Positions 1 to 11,139 of a stretch of DNA of 28,938 nt are shown here, one piece after another. Location: positions 1-28,938 of the forward strand of contig CAXKVV010002057.1 in the NCBI GenBank assembly GCA_964058805.1, read 5' to 3'. Origin of the DNA: Schoenoplectus triqueter (lineage: Eukaryota > Streptophyta > Magnoliopsida > Poales > Cyperaceae). A program made the translations under genes and the position numbers. The number at the start of each line of letters is the position of its first letter. The stretch's first letter is position 1. Below the pieces are notes generated by a model, which saw only the letters and a program-made list of their open reading frames with translations, searched no databases and was not told where the DNA came from.

Positions 1-2297
1 CTGAAAAGGAGGTACGTGAGGCAATCCACAGCACGACAAATCAACAGATACTTGATATTCATCTACTGCGAGGCCCTGCGATGGACCAGCCATCAGAAGC
101 TGCATGTGCAGAGGCTCTTCTAAAGGAGATACAGGAGTTCATGCCTGACAAGAACTCTCCTGAGAAAAACTTCCGAGTGGAGGTGTTCACGCCTGAGCCA
201 AATGATTTCTTGATGAAGGCCGTGATCACTTTTGATGGGAGCTTGCATCTGGAGGCAGCCAAGGCACTCGATCACCTTGAGGGACATGTCTTGCCAGGGT
301 GCCAACCGTGGCAAGCAATCCAGTGTCAGCATGTGTTTTCTACCTCTCTTTCATGCTCTCCGCGTGTTTACAATGTTATCAAAGACGGGATCCAGGCACA
401 GCTCAGAAGTTTCCAGAATAAAAAGGGTAAATTCAACTGATTCCTCTTTCCTGCAATTTATACCATGATGGTGGGAGCAACTGACTGCGATGTTTTATTA
501 AACAATTTTAACTTAAGCTGGTACATACTGGTATTTATTTTGTGCTGTTTCAATTTGACCTTGACTATGTAATGAGAAGGGAAGAGAATTGAAAAATAAA
601 AAGAATCAGAACAGATTTGCTGGTAGCAGATATATAATATAATGTCTTATTTATTTATGCAACCAACAAATTATGCTATTTATATATGTATGCAGGTATC
701 TCATACAACCTCGAGAGGAATGAGAATGGGGCCTTCAGGGTACGGGTCACAGCACATGCAACGAAAACTATAGCAGATCTGCGACGAGCATTAGAGCTGC
801 TTATGAAGGGCAAAACCCTGGATCTCAGCCATCCAGGACTGACGTCCTCCCTTCTCCACCTGATCCTCACTCGAGATGGCATCAATATCCTGCGTGCAGT
901 TGAGAATGAGAGTGGAACATACATTATGTACGACCGTCAGTGCTTTAATGTGAAAATATTCGGTACAACACAGAAGATTGAGCTGGCAGAGAAGAGGCTC
1001 TTGAATGCACTCGTACAATTGCAGGAGAACAAGCAGTTGGAGATAAAGCTGAAGGGGCTGGGACTACCGCCCAATCTGATGAAGGAGGTAATCAGGTGGT
1101 TTGGGCCCGATCTGGGTTTATTGAAGTCAAGGGCTCCCAGTTCTGAAATCAGCCTCAATACAAGGCGGCATGTGCTGCATATTAGAGGGAATATGGAGGA
1201 TAAGCAGAGAATAGAGGAGGCAATTGCTGAAGTGGCAGCCTCCATCGGTTGTTGTGCAGGTATGTCTCTATGTAGAGAAACAGCCCTAACAGTGAGCATT
1301 GATGAATTGCTTTGAGTTATTCAGTTGTGTGATTCATAATAAAAAAGAAAATAAAAGTTACAACAGGGTAACAAAATAGAAAGAAAAGATCCCAGTGTAA
1401 CTGTACCTTAACCACTGTCACCAACCATGATCACTGCAAACAGACAATTTAGATTGTGTAGTCCAAATTTTTATGTGTTACTGTTTGCTGGTTGTTGCCC
1501 GCACTGCACTGCAGTAGTTTCACCTATACATTTCCCATACACAAAGGCACTGTTGTTATACACAGTTAACCTGAATTTCCTTCCATGATACAGGTATGAC
1601 GTGTCAAACTTTCGCAGACTCTGACACATGCCCAATCTGTCTGTGTGAACTGGATGAGCCTTACAAGTTGGAGTCATGTGGCCACTCCTTCTGTCGCTCA
1701 TGTCTCATGGAGCAGTTTGAGAGTGTCATTCGTTCACGTGAAGGCTTCCCTCTCTGCTGTCTCAAGGCAGGCTGCAGAAGGCTAATTATCCTCCTTGACC
1801 TGAGGACCCTTCTCTCCACTGAGCGGCTAGATGAGCTGTTCCGTGCTTCACTTGGATATTTAGTGGCCACCAATGCTGCAACCTACCACTTCTGCCCAAC
1901 CCCTGATTGCCCCTCCGTGTACAAAGTTGCCTCGCCCGATTTAGATGAGGAAGCAATTTTTATTTGTGGTGCCTGCTGTGCAGAAACATGTAGGAAGTGC
2001 CATCAAGAATACCACCCATTCATAACTTGTGAACGGTACAAGGAGTACAAAGCAGACCCAGATCTGTCGTTGGTTGAATGGAGAAATGGGAGGGAAAATG
2101 TGAGAGATTGCCCTGCAAAATGTGGGTTCGTCATAGAAAAAGTTGATGGGTGCAATCATGTGGCGTGCAAATGCCTCAAGCATGTTTGTTGGAGTTGTAT
2201 GGCTTTCTTTGATACCAGTGAGGATTGCTACTGTCATCTCCGGGCAGTGCATGAGTCTATTCTACCACTGGATGAATTGCATATAATGGATCTTTAA
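1..2297 (+). CDS. DEAH11/DEAH12-like ATP-dependent RNA helicase with RBR E3 ligase domain, C-terminal part (5' partial)
   Basis: Three exons join cleanly: 1-426, 696-1259 and 1594-2297. The frame is open from base 3 and both junctions are phase 1 GT-AG, each rebuilding a Gly codon. The visible part is about 563 residues; the helicase core would lie upstream, so the ATG at 81 is internal. Exons 1-2 match the region between helicase and RBR in plant DEAH11/12 proteins. Exon 3 holds the whole RING1-IBR-RING2 module. RING1 starts with CPIC at 1629 and continues CGHSFCRSC; the IBR contains FCPTPDC and ICGAC; RING2 contains DCPAKCG and DGCNHVAC. The Cys codon at 2151-2153, in GCNH, lies where RBR ligases carry the ubiquitin-accepting cysteine. 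The family is known for helicase plus RBR architecture; ubiquitin ligase activity here is inferred from intact metal ligands and catalytic Cys. The closest remembered relatives are the Arabidopsis proteins annotated as DEAH11/DEAH12, chloroplastic. The stop is TAA at 2295-2297. No break is seen in the visible part. Confidence 0.93.
427..695 (+). other. Intron of the DEAH11/12-like gene
   Basis: The donor GTAAAT follows AAG-G at 426 and the acceptor is TGCAG at 691-695. Splicing gives an uninterrupted frame from KK through G to ISYNLER. The intron is AT-rich with in-frame stops, and is 269 bp long. Confidence 0.88.
1260..1593 (+). other. Intron of the DEAH11/12-like gene
   Basis: The donor is CAG/GTATGT with GT at 1260-1261, and the acceptor is ATACAG ending at 1593. 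Joining restores a Gly codon and leads directly into the MTCQTF segment before RING1. The intron is 334 bp long and AT-rich. Confidence 0.88.
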
Positions 2298-3335
2298 GGA
2301 CTTATCCTTTGTAATATTGTGTATATAATATAATAATGTGGTATAGGTTTCTGTGGTAGCTTTTTAGAAGAAACTTTTATGACTGGAAATTTAGTTTGTA
2401 ATATAGTAATACATTTTCTTAAGCACAAGAGAATTAGAGACTTATTACTGTAATAAAAAGTGTTACTATACCAAATCTAGAACCTGACTGGACTGGGTAC
2501 ACAATAACGTGTTTTGTTCCTAATCTGTGATAGTGCAATTTTACAAAATTTGAGAACTTTATGCTTAAAACTGGTACGGAAGAGGTTTTTATTTGTACAA
2601 ACTGAATATACCTGATAAATTGAATATAACCTGATTTGAATATTTAGGTCTATTTACTTGTATCTTATGGCCTAGTAACTGTCACGTGTAAAACCCCAAG
2701 TTTGATACGATATTCATTATCAAGCTTAAAAGTTTTCAATTCAATTCAAGAAAACATCGACTGCGCCTATTTATTTCCAAGAGACATCGACACGAAATAA
2801 ACATAGAACGGGTCAAAAAGTGGCTTTCATTGGCCAGGCAAAGTCCTATTGGTGGGATGCAGATAGTGATATAGGCATGCAGATTGCCGTTTAAATATTT
2901 CGTAATAACAGCCGTACAATATTAGTTGGTCATTGCGTCAGGTTATTATCATACAATGATATAATAGCCATAATTTCATCTTAAAAATTATTTGTCGATT
3001 ATCAATTTCTTGACCAATCAGTGTCATTTGATACGGATTGATGACATAACTGTTGAACTTGATATAATTCCAACTGGATTACCGGTATTTGGGCTATTCA
3101 CTGCGTCACCTAAAACGAACTCAATCTCCTCCAGGTCGTCTTGTACTTCGTCTTTTAGCATTGCATTGGACACTGGAATAAGCCTCTCCATTAAAAAGCT
3201 GGAGTGTACCTGATTTCTGATTAATTAATTGTTTAACTTGTAATTTAATTTATTAAGTATTTTTTATCCAAAAGACATCACTCCACGTTCCCAACATATA
3301 TCAAACTATCTTTCCTTCGTTTCAGTGGACCTTCC
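2298..3335. other. 3' flank of the DEAH11/12-like gene and intergenic DNA
   Basis: AT-rich DNA with no credible gene. AATAAA at 2452-2457, about 155 bp after the stop codon, is a plausible polyadenylation signal. A 73-codon open frame at 2992-3213 has no recognisable domain. The segment may also contain the promoter of the following ATL gene, but no clear TATA element was fixed. Confidence 0.4.
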
Positions 3336-4092
3336 ATGGCACCCCTGGTCCACCGTGTACCATCGAGCATTACGCAACAAATCCTCCATTCCCTCGATCA
3401 CAGATCGATCGCCGCTTAATCCCCTGATCTCGTTATCCATTCTAGCAGCCATAGCAGTGGTTTTAAATTGACTATTGGCATTCTTTTCGGAGTCGTGATT
3501 ATCACACTCTTTTCTATTGTTTTTTCGCAGCATATTTGAGGCGTTGCCTCAGGAACCGCAATGCCTCTTCCAATGCTGCGGTTATTGCAGCTGTCACCAC
3601 TGCTGCAATTGCACTCCTAACCGCCAACACCGAGGCCTTGACCCGACTACCCTTGACTCCTTCCCTTCCATACCATGCATCAAGCCAAACAAACTTCGTT
3701 GCAGACCAGAATGTGCCATATGTCTTGGCGAATTCACTGAAGAAGAAATGTTGCGTCTCCTGCCAGGTTGCCGCCATGTTTTCCATGCACAATGCATCGA
3801 CACATGGTTAACATCTCACATCACTTGTCCCGTTTGCCGCACTGATCTATCTGACCCGATTGTAGCTGCTGCAGGCCAATCTCTAATGGTAGATTTAGCA
3901 GAGGAGCATTGCTCTGATGCAGTTGAAATTGTAGTTGAGGTGTTCCATCCTGATCTAGATACTGATCCCAATTCCGATCCTGATCCAGACTCGGAATTGC
4001 ACCCAATAATGGTATACCCCGAGAATGTGAGGCAAGATTCAGATTTAGCAACACGACACAGGCAGGCAGCGAGTGTCATTGTTAGAATTTGA
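3336..4092 (+). pseudogene. ATL-family RING-H2 E3 ubiquitin ligase, split over three frames
   Basis: The 3' part (frame from 3517, stop 4090-4092) encodes the ATL signature: GLDP at 3634, then ECAICLGEF, then a complete RING-H2 (C-x2-C-x15-C-x1-H-x2-H-x2-C-x10-C-x2-C, about 3712-3837) with the Pro before the third ligand and CIDTWL. The C-terminal tail is acidic (DTDPNSDPDPDSE). ATL proteins are single-exon genes with an N-terminal membrane helix before GLD. Here a start ATG at 3336 and a hydrophobic stretch (GILFGVVIITLFSIVF, about 3472-3520) lie in a second frame, which also has a TAA at 3417-3419. A typical juxtamembrane segment (YLRRCLRNRNASSN, from about 3533) lies in a third frame. No single frame carries helix, juxtamembrane and RING together. 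Mutation, assembly error around the T-run at 3519-3525, or an unrecognised intron (CAG acceptor ending 3530) could explain this. The RING call is firm; the pseudogene status is an inference. Confidence 0.72.
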
Positions 4093-4114
4093 GATAAGAC
4101 ATTTGCTGTTTTGA

Positions 4115-4337
4115 AACTTTTATTATTTTCTATGATTTTACAGACTAAGAGCCTATCTCTTTATAGGCCTTTTTGGGTTGGCTAGCCGTTGACACCTTTC
4201 CTTATTATTTTAATTACAATTGGATTATATCCCTAATTAATCCTAACGGCTAGGTGATTTTCTCAATTACAGATTCTTTCTTTTAATAGATCAATGATGA
4301 TTCTATAATTTGAGATCATTAATCCTTATCTTCAACA
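4115..4337 (-). repeat. Putative 3' LTR of a Ty1/copia retrotransposon
   Basis: Read on the minus strand, a purine-rich tract (GAGGGGAAG) is followed at once by TGTTGAAG, the usual PPT-to-LTR junction, which fixes the 4337 edge. The other edge is less certain; TG at 4115 gives a TG...CA unit of about 223 bp. A TATA-like CCTATAAAG lies inside (minus strand, around 4163-4171). No second LTR is present because the element is truncated. Confidence 0.6.
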
Positions 4338-5770
4338 CTTCCCCTCAAGTTTGGATCGTAAATATCGATTGATCCCAACTTGATCAAAAGCTTCTCAAAT
4401 GGTCCTTTGTCTAGTGTCTTAGTTAAAATATCCGCCAGCTGATCTTGACTACTAATAAATTGTGTCTTGATTTGTCTAGATTGAACCTTTTCTCGCACAA
4501 AGTGGTAATCAACTTCTATATGCTTTGTTTGTTCATGAAATACTGTATTAGACGCAATATGTCTTGCTGCTTGATTATCACAGTGCATTTGCATTGGTTC
4601 ATTACAGATAATCTTCATGTCTTCTAGTAATTGCTCGATATTCTGCTTCTGCACTTATCTTGCAACCACATTCTGCTTTTTATTTTTCCAAGTAATGAGA
4701 TTTCCTCTCACGAATGTGCAGTATTCTGTAGTTGACTTCCGATCATAGCTTCCAGCCCAATCTGTATCTGAATAGCCAATGATTGTGTTAGTGTTGTTTT
4801 TCTTTATCCATATGCCTTAACCTGGAGACCTTTTTAGGTACCTTATTATCCTATCTACAGCCTCTAAGTGTGTGGTCCTAGGCGCATGCATGAACTGGTT
4901 TATTAAACTAACTACAAATGTAATGTCTGATCTAGTTACTGTGAGATATATTAGTTTACTAACAAGTCTCTGATATTGACCTGCGTCTTTTAATGGTTCA
5001 CCGTCTTCAAGATATAGTTTTTTATTGGGTTCCATTGGTGTATTTGTTGATTTTGCACCTAATTTACCAGTTTCTTTTAACAGATCAAGAACATATTTTT
5101 TTTAAGATAGAAACAAACTTTTTTCTCTTAAATGTGCAATTTCGATTCCCAAAAAATAATTGAGTTTTTCTAAGTCTTTGATAACAAACTTATTTCTCAA
5201 ATAGTTTTTGATATTTTCAATCTCTGTCTCATTATTCTCGGTAATTATGATATCATCTACATACACGAGAACTATGGTTGTTGTACTACCTGAGTGTTTG
5301 ATAAACATAGATGAATCAGTTGTGCTTTTTACAAAATTATATAATAAAAGAGAGTGACTGAGTTTGCCATACCATGCTCTAGGAGACTGCTTGAGGCCAT
5401 AAATAGATTTGTTCAATTTGCAGACAAGGTCTTTATTTGAATCATCTTTATATCCATGAGGCAAAGTCATATAGACTTTCTCTTCTAGTGTGCATTGTAG
5501 GAACACATTTTTAACATCCATTTGAGATAAACTCCATCCCAAATTAACAGCAACAGACATTAATATTTGTACCGTACTCATTTTAGCAACCGGTGTAAAT
5601 ATTTCTTGATAATCCAATCCATAAATTTGAGTATAACATTTTGCTATCAGTCTTGCCTTATACTTTTCTATCGTTCCATCACTACTATATTTGGTCTTGT
5701 AGACCCATTGCACCCTACAGGCTTTTTTCGGTAATTCGAGCTCCCAAGACGATAATGCCCTAGAAAAGTG
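4319..5770 (-). pseudogene. Ty1/copia polyprotein remnant: reverse transcriptase and RNase H
   Basis: On the minus strand the reverse transcriptase (RVT_2 type) occupies roughly 5770-5100. Landmarks are WVYKTKY, KARLIAK, the VKNVFLQ segment, IYGLKQSPRAWY and the catalytic YVDD (codons at 5252-5263). After an in-frame TAA at 5102-5104 the connection region continues in the same frame (5035-4817) to a second TAA. The RNase H tail follows, with MHCDNQAA and QLADILTK landmarks, ending at about 4319 just inside the LTR. A one-base loss and a short deletion lie near 4640-4655, where the family normally has its SSAEAEY segment. Gag, protease and integrase are absent, so the copy is 5'-truncated and cannot be autonomous. 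Confidence 0.9.
4338..4352 (-). other. Polypurine tract of the copia element
   Basis: The minus strand reads AAACTTGAGGGGAAG directly before the LTR start TGTTG. This is the normal primer site for plus-strand DNA synthesis in copia elements. Confidence 0.65.
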
Positions 5771-5908
5771 AATGGCTATAAAACACGTACTCTGGTCTGC
5801 TGAATATGGTAATTTATCTTATAAAAATAAAAGTAAACGGATATAATATGTCTTCAGTTACCATATCGCCAAAAAGAGATAACTATCCGTGAATTAACAA
5901 ATTGAAAA

Positions 5909-5959
5909 TAAATGGGAGCCTACATTGTACCAACCAAGTGCCAAAGGACTGCATCTCGT
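5909..5959 (+). repeat. Left member of an about 50-bp inverted repeat pair (candidate terminal inverted repeat)
   Basis: Starts TAAATGGGAGCCTACA and matches the reverse complement of 11071-11120 in about 43 of 50 positions with one gap; the first 16 bases are identical. Also shared are TGTACCAAC, GGAC and GCATC. The spacing and the lack of nearby similar copies suggest the ends of one 5.2-kb element. No convincing target-site duplication was found. Confidence 0.6.
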
Positions 5960-7189
5960 AAAAGTATTAAAAGCATGTGAGCAGTTTATAAATGAATGGA
6001 ATAAGATCCAGAAGAGTCTAGAAGGGGCTAGAAGGGCTTGAGAAGGTGTGAAGGTCGAGTGGTGGCAAATCAGTAAATAAAAAAAAGGCATAACTGCCTC
6101 TAGGCAGTTACATATTGCTCTGGCAATTGGAGACTTGGTTCAGTGAACCATAAGGTACAAAGATGACAGTTTGAGTGAGTGATATGTTAGACTAAGTGCA
6201 ATTGAATTATGGAGTCAAATCTAGTCAAACCAACCCAATTTTTATATAAACTCCAACTCAGCAACAGTCAAGAGGAGACACACAAGCAAGCAACAACTAC
6301 ATAGTGCCCACAACCTCTCAAGATCACTCAAGAACCCTAGAGAGCAAGTGAGAAGTTTATTCAACTGATTGATCTCAACAAATATCGAGAACTCGGTACA
6401 CACACCCCTTCAATCCCAATTATAGTGAATTAGAGAGCTCCAAATCAAGGAAAGGATAGAGGTAAGTGTTGCAATCAAAGTTGAGAGCTTGAGATGTAAT
6501 TGTATTTATTTTTAAAGTTAATTCTTAGAGTTCAATACTATTCATTATATTTTTTGTATTTTCTTCTTTTAATTCAGTTGAATTATTTGTTTTCTTTGAT
6601 TGAATCTCTTCTCTGAGCCGTCGCCTTGCTATCTTGATTCTTTTCCTACCACTTTTTTATTTCTTTATTGATCAATTCGGCTACTGATGGACTGAATCTG
6701 GTGAGTCAATATATGTTAGTCGAAGACCGAGCGATCTCTTAGTATTACACCTTGATAATCGACTGATCGAAGACCCTAGGTCTCTCAGTCTATGTGCTCT
6801 CAATTGATTACTTACAGAAATTGATTTTGAACGAATGAAATCATTTGAAACTCTCAGCAATTGATGAGAGTTGAAGTATAAGCATGACATCACCAATTGC
6901 AATATCAATTGGGAGGGCTATGTGTTCAAATCGACTCTCAAGGCATAGACGATTAGCTCTGTGACAATAAAGAGGGTCAATTTTGACAATCAATCGAGAG
7001 CACAACTTGCGATCATGAAGTCAGCGACCTGTACTGACATTCGGTGTTGTTCTGCGAAGATTCAAGTGAGAACAAATAAAATTACAAGCACAAGGTACCT
7101 TGTCAATGTCAATTAGATCATCAATTCATAAGATAAGTCAAGTATTATGAAGAATTATGAAGAAATGTGCTTCAATTACGAGATGGATG
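5960..7189. other. Non-coding segment with a promoter-like block
   Basis: No gene seen. A perfect hairpin (TAACTGCC / GGCAGTTA, loop TCTA) lies at 6091-6110. From 6225 to 6470 the plus strand looks like a promoter plus leader: TATATAA at 6243-6249, a CA-rich transcript-like stretch, then a strong splice-donor consensus AG/GTAAGT with GT at 6462. No matching exon follows that I can recognise. It could be the 5' leader of a decayed transposon gene. Confidence 0.35.
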
Positions 7190-8680
7190 TTCTTGGTACT
7201 GAAGTTCGGTACAGAACTCAATCGATGGAGATGGCATCGATGATCCACCGTCCTGATGCACGATCGGAGGTCACAACAAGACTCCCCACGCTCAGGTGAT
7301 GCCAACTGTGGTGGCTGATCTCTGATCAGGCCACCGATTGACCAGCATCGATTCCCTCAGCGCGTATCTCAAAGTATGAGAGAAGGGAGACAGAGAAGAA
7401 CTATCTCAGCGCTAATCTTGAGGCCCTACACGAATCCTAGAACAAATCCAAAGGATCCGGGCTGATTAGATGTTTAGGAAATTAAAACAGGATTCAATCT
7501 AGGCCTTTAATCTATCTAACATAAATCTCAATTAAATCTGGCGGCCCAAGTAAAGCAAAGAGTTAAATAAAAGATCTGCGCTAATCTTGATACAAATCTA
7601 ACAGTCCAGATTAATTCAGAGATTAATCTCGGCCTAATTAGTAAGCTGGCCCGGTAAGAGAAAGAAAAAGAAAATTTAATTTCGGCCCAATTCACAAAGC
7701 TCAAATCTTAGTTAATAACAAAAAAATAAAAATAAAGAGTAAATAAATCATTTGGAGGTCTTTTCAAACTCCAAATTGACTCAAATTTATTTTGTTTTTC
7801 ATAGTATTTTTCTATATAAAAATATTTCAATTTTAAGAATTTTACTGTACCAAAATAATTTAAAAGCAAAAGGACATTATTTCCTTTCTCTATTTGACCA
7901 AGTTTTGTCTTGTTATTTTGACTATTATAAAAATCTTAAATTTAAATAAATTTCTGAATAATAGCCAACTATTTTTCTATCATTTTTGTAAGTAATTTTC
8001 TATAAAAATAAAGAGAGTTAGAAATAAAAATAAATTTATCTTTATAATTAAGATAATAATAGAGGGTATTATCTTATTAATAAAAAATCAATAATAAATA
8101 CAATAAATATTCTTTTGTATTTTAGAGATGATTAAATAAGCTCACACAAGGGGTATAGAGTAGCAGGATATTTTTGCACAAGTAATGCAATACTCAGAGC
8201 AGTCAGTTAATAACAGTTAGGACAGGAACATCTTAACACCTACCAAAAAGACAACTGAGACTGCAACATCAACACAACAAGTGTGTTGACTTCAAAGAAG
8301 AACATTATGATGTTTGAAAAGGTAACATCATGATACTGAGATTGATGATTCATCGATCATCAATGCACCAGCTGCCTCCCAAGGCTGGTGGTGTACAGAT
8401 ATGGGACTGATCTGCTTGTAAGCCCATAATTTGATCAGATTAGGGAAGTTGAACTGAATTGTCTAGAAACTCACTCTCTAATAGACTTATCTCAATATTA
8501 GACCAGCCAAGTGCTCCGAGCCTAATTTTGTGTACAAGATAACCCTGAATCTATGAAGCGACCAAGTGCTCAGAATTCATGATTCGAAAGATCAAGTAAG
8601 ACAACTATGGGGACTCTGTCCACTGTCTACTGACTCTGTGTCTTGAACAACTGTTCACGACTTGACATTCTAGTGAGACT

Positions 8681-8828
8681 AAACTGATATGTTTGTAAGT
8701 TTGTCTTCTAGTCCATGAGATTGAACTGACATGTTTGTAAGTTCATCTCCTAAATCGTAAGATTGAACTGATCTGTTTGTAAGTTCATCTTCTAAACAGT
8801 GAAGATGAACCGATCTGTTTGTGGGTTC
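8681..8828 (+). repeat. 42-bp tandem repeat, four copies, in the left arm
   Basis: The motif GAACTGATCTGTTTGTAAGT recurs at 8681, 8723, 8765 and 8807, exactly 42 bp apart, with variation. The core is TGAACT ... AGTTCA when both strands are read, that is, a 6-bp inverted repeat around a 12-bp spacer. Confidence 0.85.
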
Positions 8829-9063
8829 ATTCACTAACACACATATCTCAATGTTGAATTGGCTTAGCGTTTTATGTTTGACTTTATGTGTAGAAGTGTT
8901 CCTAGGTTTATGAATCAGCTCAGTGCATGGAATTCATCATCTAGAAGATCAGTAAGATGTGCATGTGGGTCATATCCACTAATCTTCTGATTCACCAACC
9001 TCAAGATCAACAGGCTTAGCACTTTAAGTTGTATTTTGTGTGACTTGTCATTGACAAGTTAAG

Positions 9064-9870
9064 ATTGAACTGATCTATTTATAAGTTCATCTTCTAGATC
9101 AATTAAGATTGAGTCGATCTGTTTGTAGACTCATCTTCTATCCCTCCGAAGAGGTTGATCTGATATGTTTGTAAGATCATCTCTCAGAGCTATAAAGATT
9201 GAACTGATCTGTTTATAAGTTCGTCTTTCTCCACTCTAAAATGAACTGATCTGTTTGTAAGTTCATTTTGTACCAACCTACTTTCACTACTCCGTATCAA
9301 GTGAACTGACATGTTAATAAGTTCATCTGTATCTCTGTTATCTGAACTCAAGTGAACTGCTCTGTTAGTAAGTTCATATGTATCTCTGCTATCTAAACTC
9401 AAGTAAATTGATATGTTAGTAAGTTTATCTATACCCTTATTATCTGTAATCAATGAACTGATCTGTTAGTAAGTTCATCTACATCTCTTTCATCTATACC
9501 CCTGTAATATACAAATCATGAGCTGATCTGTGTGTAAGTTCATCTATATCTCTTTTATCTAGACTTAAGTGAACTGATATGTACATAAGTTCATCTTTTA
9601 CTGTATTTGCATCTATTTTGAATTGAATTACTTTGCTTGTAAGTTCATTTCTTTTATCTTTGAATCTGAACTGATCTGTCTGTAAGTTCATTTTCACTTA
9701 TTTCTAAATCCCGAACTGATCTGTTAGTAAGTTCGTCTGTCAGCACTCTATGTAAGTTGAATCGATCTGTTTGTAGATTCAATTTATACTATACCCTAGA
9801 GATAGAACTGATTTATTGGTAAGTTCATCTTCTGTTATTTTTGCTTCACTGGACTGATCTAATTATAAGT
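9064..9870 (+). repeat. Degenerate tandem array of the GAACTGATCTG motif
   Basis: About a dozen and a half further copies of the same motif at irregular spacing (about 40-65 bp), broken by short spacers such as ATCTCT and TTATCT. Open frames across it only reflect repeat periodicity (recurring ELTNRSVHL-like words) and are not genes. Confidence 0.8.
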
Positions 9871-10105
9871 CTGGAGTGTTTCGTAGTGACGTCGATCACT
9901 TGACCATTCGATCACTTGACTATCATTTAGTTATAGTATTTCCTTTCCCTTTCGAGATTTAGAGGTGCCTCGAGGTTAATATCCCAAGGTAATTAATGGT
10001 GAGGGCTTGCGCCCATCGGAATCTACAAAGACCCACAATCACATAAAAACCCCTAAATGTGCATCCCAATGGGTCTGGACGGTAGAATTAACCGGCGCTA
10101 ATCAA

Positions 10106-11070
10106 TTCAGAGTCCTGTATATTCTGACCTAACCAGACCCAACGTGAATAGGATACTCGTCAATTTAATATATTTTGACTTCATAGGTTTTCAAAAATGT
10201 CTTTACGAGCCGAAAATCAAGTACACTCAGGATGAGATGACTGACGAAATCATAGGCCCCACCAGGGACCGTATGATCGGACGCCACCAACACTCTCAGG
10301 TACGGTTTCCTGAAATTTGTTTTTCTTTCTTCAGAATTAGAAACCCAAATCGAAAATAAAAATATTTTTAAAATAAATTTGAACTGTGATATTTTCTGAC
10401 CAAAATTAATTAGAGACCAAATTTGAACTGTCATATACATCCGGTAAATTGACCAGTATTTTTGGGGCCTACCCGCATTCGCATGTCATATCATGTCATA
10501 TTGCATGTAGACAGGATAAGAGTAGGACTCGGGATATAGTCTCGATATAGAATCAGATATAATTAAAAAATCAAGTTGTAGATTATAATTATTAGAAAAT
10601 ATTATTACTATCACTAATTATTAATTAAGTTAGGTAGTTAATAATACATAAAATGCATGAGAGTGCTGAGAGGCGGGCCGGGTAATTCTCAGTCTAAGTT
10701 GTCTTGCATAACCAGACCATTGTGGTTACGTACGGTGACCCATAGGCCTGTGAGACTCACCGGTCTGTATATGTATTGCGCATCTTTGCCTGTCGGATTA
10801 TCCACCGACCCCGTCATTTGGCGGGTTCGGCTATGTCAGAGTGTTTTCTTTTGATCAATATTATATTTTTATTATTCTTAATATGATTTAATTTTAAATC
10901 CAAATTTAAGCGATTAGGATACCATGTCCTTTAGTGTTTAGTGTGGGCGGCCATATTCGAGACTGAAATCTACTTCGTGATATTATATTATTATATTTAT
11001 CCGGCTTATTTATGATTCTAGTATTGTCCGAAATGCTTTTTCGTTTGGCCCCTGGTTGGTATAGAGAAAG
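10106..11070. other. Spacer between left arm and the second candidate TIR
   Basis: No gene seen. AT-rich DNA with a more GC-rich block at about 10655-10850 that contains two foldbacks: CGGTGA / TCACCG at 10733-10762, and a 9-bp stem with one mismatch at 10805-10830. No counterpart exists next to the right arm. Confidence 0.4.
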
Positions 11071-11120
11071 TCGGGATGCGGTCCGCTGGCCTTAGTTGGT
11101 ACAGTGTAGGCTCCCATTTA
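11071..11120 (-). repeat. Right member of the about 50-bp inverted repeat pair
   Basis: The reverse complement of this stretch aligns with 5909-5959. It ends about 10 bp before the first satellite monomer, so the possible element end and the satellite edge nearly coincide. Confidence 0.6.
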
Positions 11121-11139
11121 TTTATATTTCGTAGTTTTT

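Larger units (their letters stand above)
4115..5770 (-). mobile_element. 5'-truncated Ty1/copia retrotransposon (RT-RNase H-PPT-3' LTR)
   Basis: Gene order RT then RNase H, YVDD motif and the PPT/LTR junction identify Ty1/copia. It lies within about 25 bp of the ATL stop codon, on the opposite strand. The 5' break is near 5770; weak similarity might reach 5820. No target-site duplication can be tested because one end is missing. Confidence 0.85.
7190..10105 (+). repeat. Left arm of a large inverted repeat flanking the satellite
   Basis: Collinear with the reverse complement of about 20365-23600. Anchors checked by eye: 7311-7335 with 23534-23559; 7737-7800 with 23080-23170; 8125-8340 with 21230-21440; 8840-9090 with 20820-21110; 9958-10100 with 20365-20515. 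Both arms share the hairpin GGGCGCAAGCCC (9986-10020 region, minus strand here). Arms differ by indels and repeat expansions, so they are old or are two separate insertions of one family. No protein is encoded. It may be a transposon end or an LTR; the class is unknown. Confidence 0.75.

Noticed and set aside
81..440. Independent small gene starting at ATG 81
   Set aside because: The frame is open back to base 3 and the upstream residues match the DEAH11/12 family, so 81 is an internal Met.
9190..9697. Minus-strand open frames with recurring ELTNRSVHL words
   Set aside because: They follow the tandem DNA repeat, and the equivalent words appear in different frames in the right arm. No domain, no consistent start.
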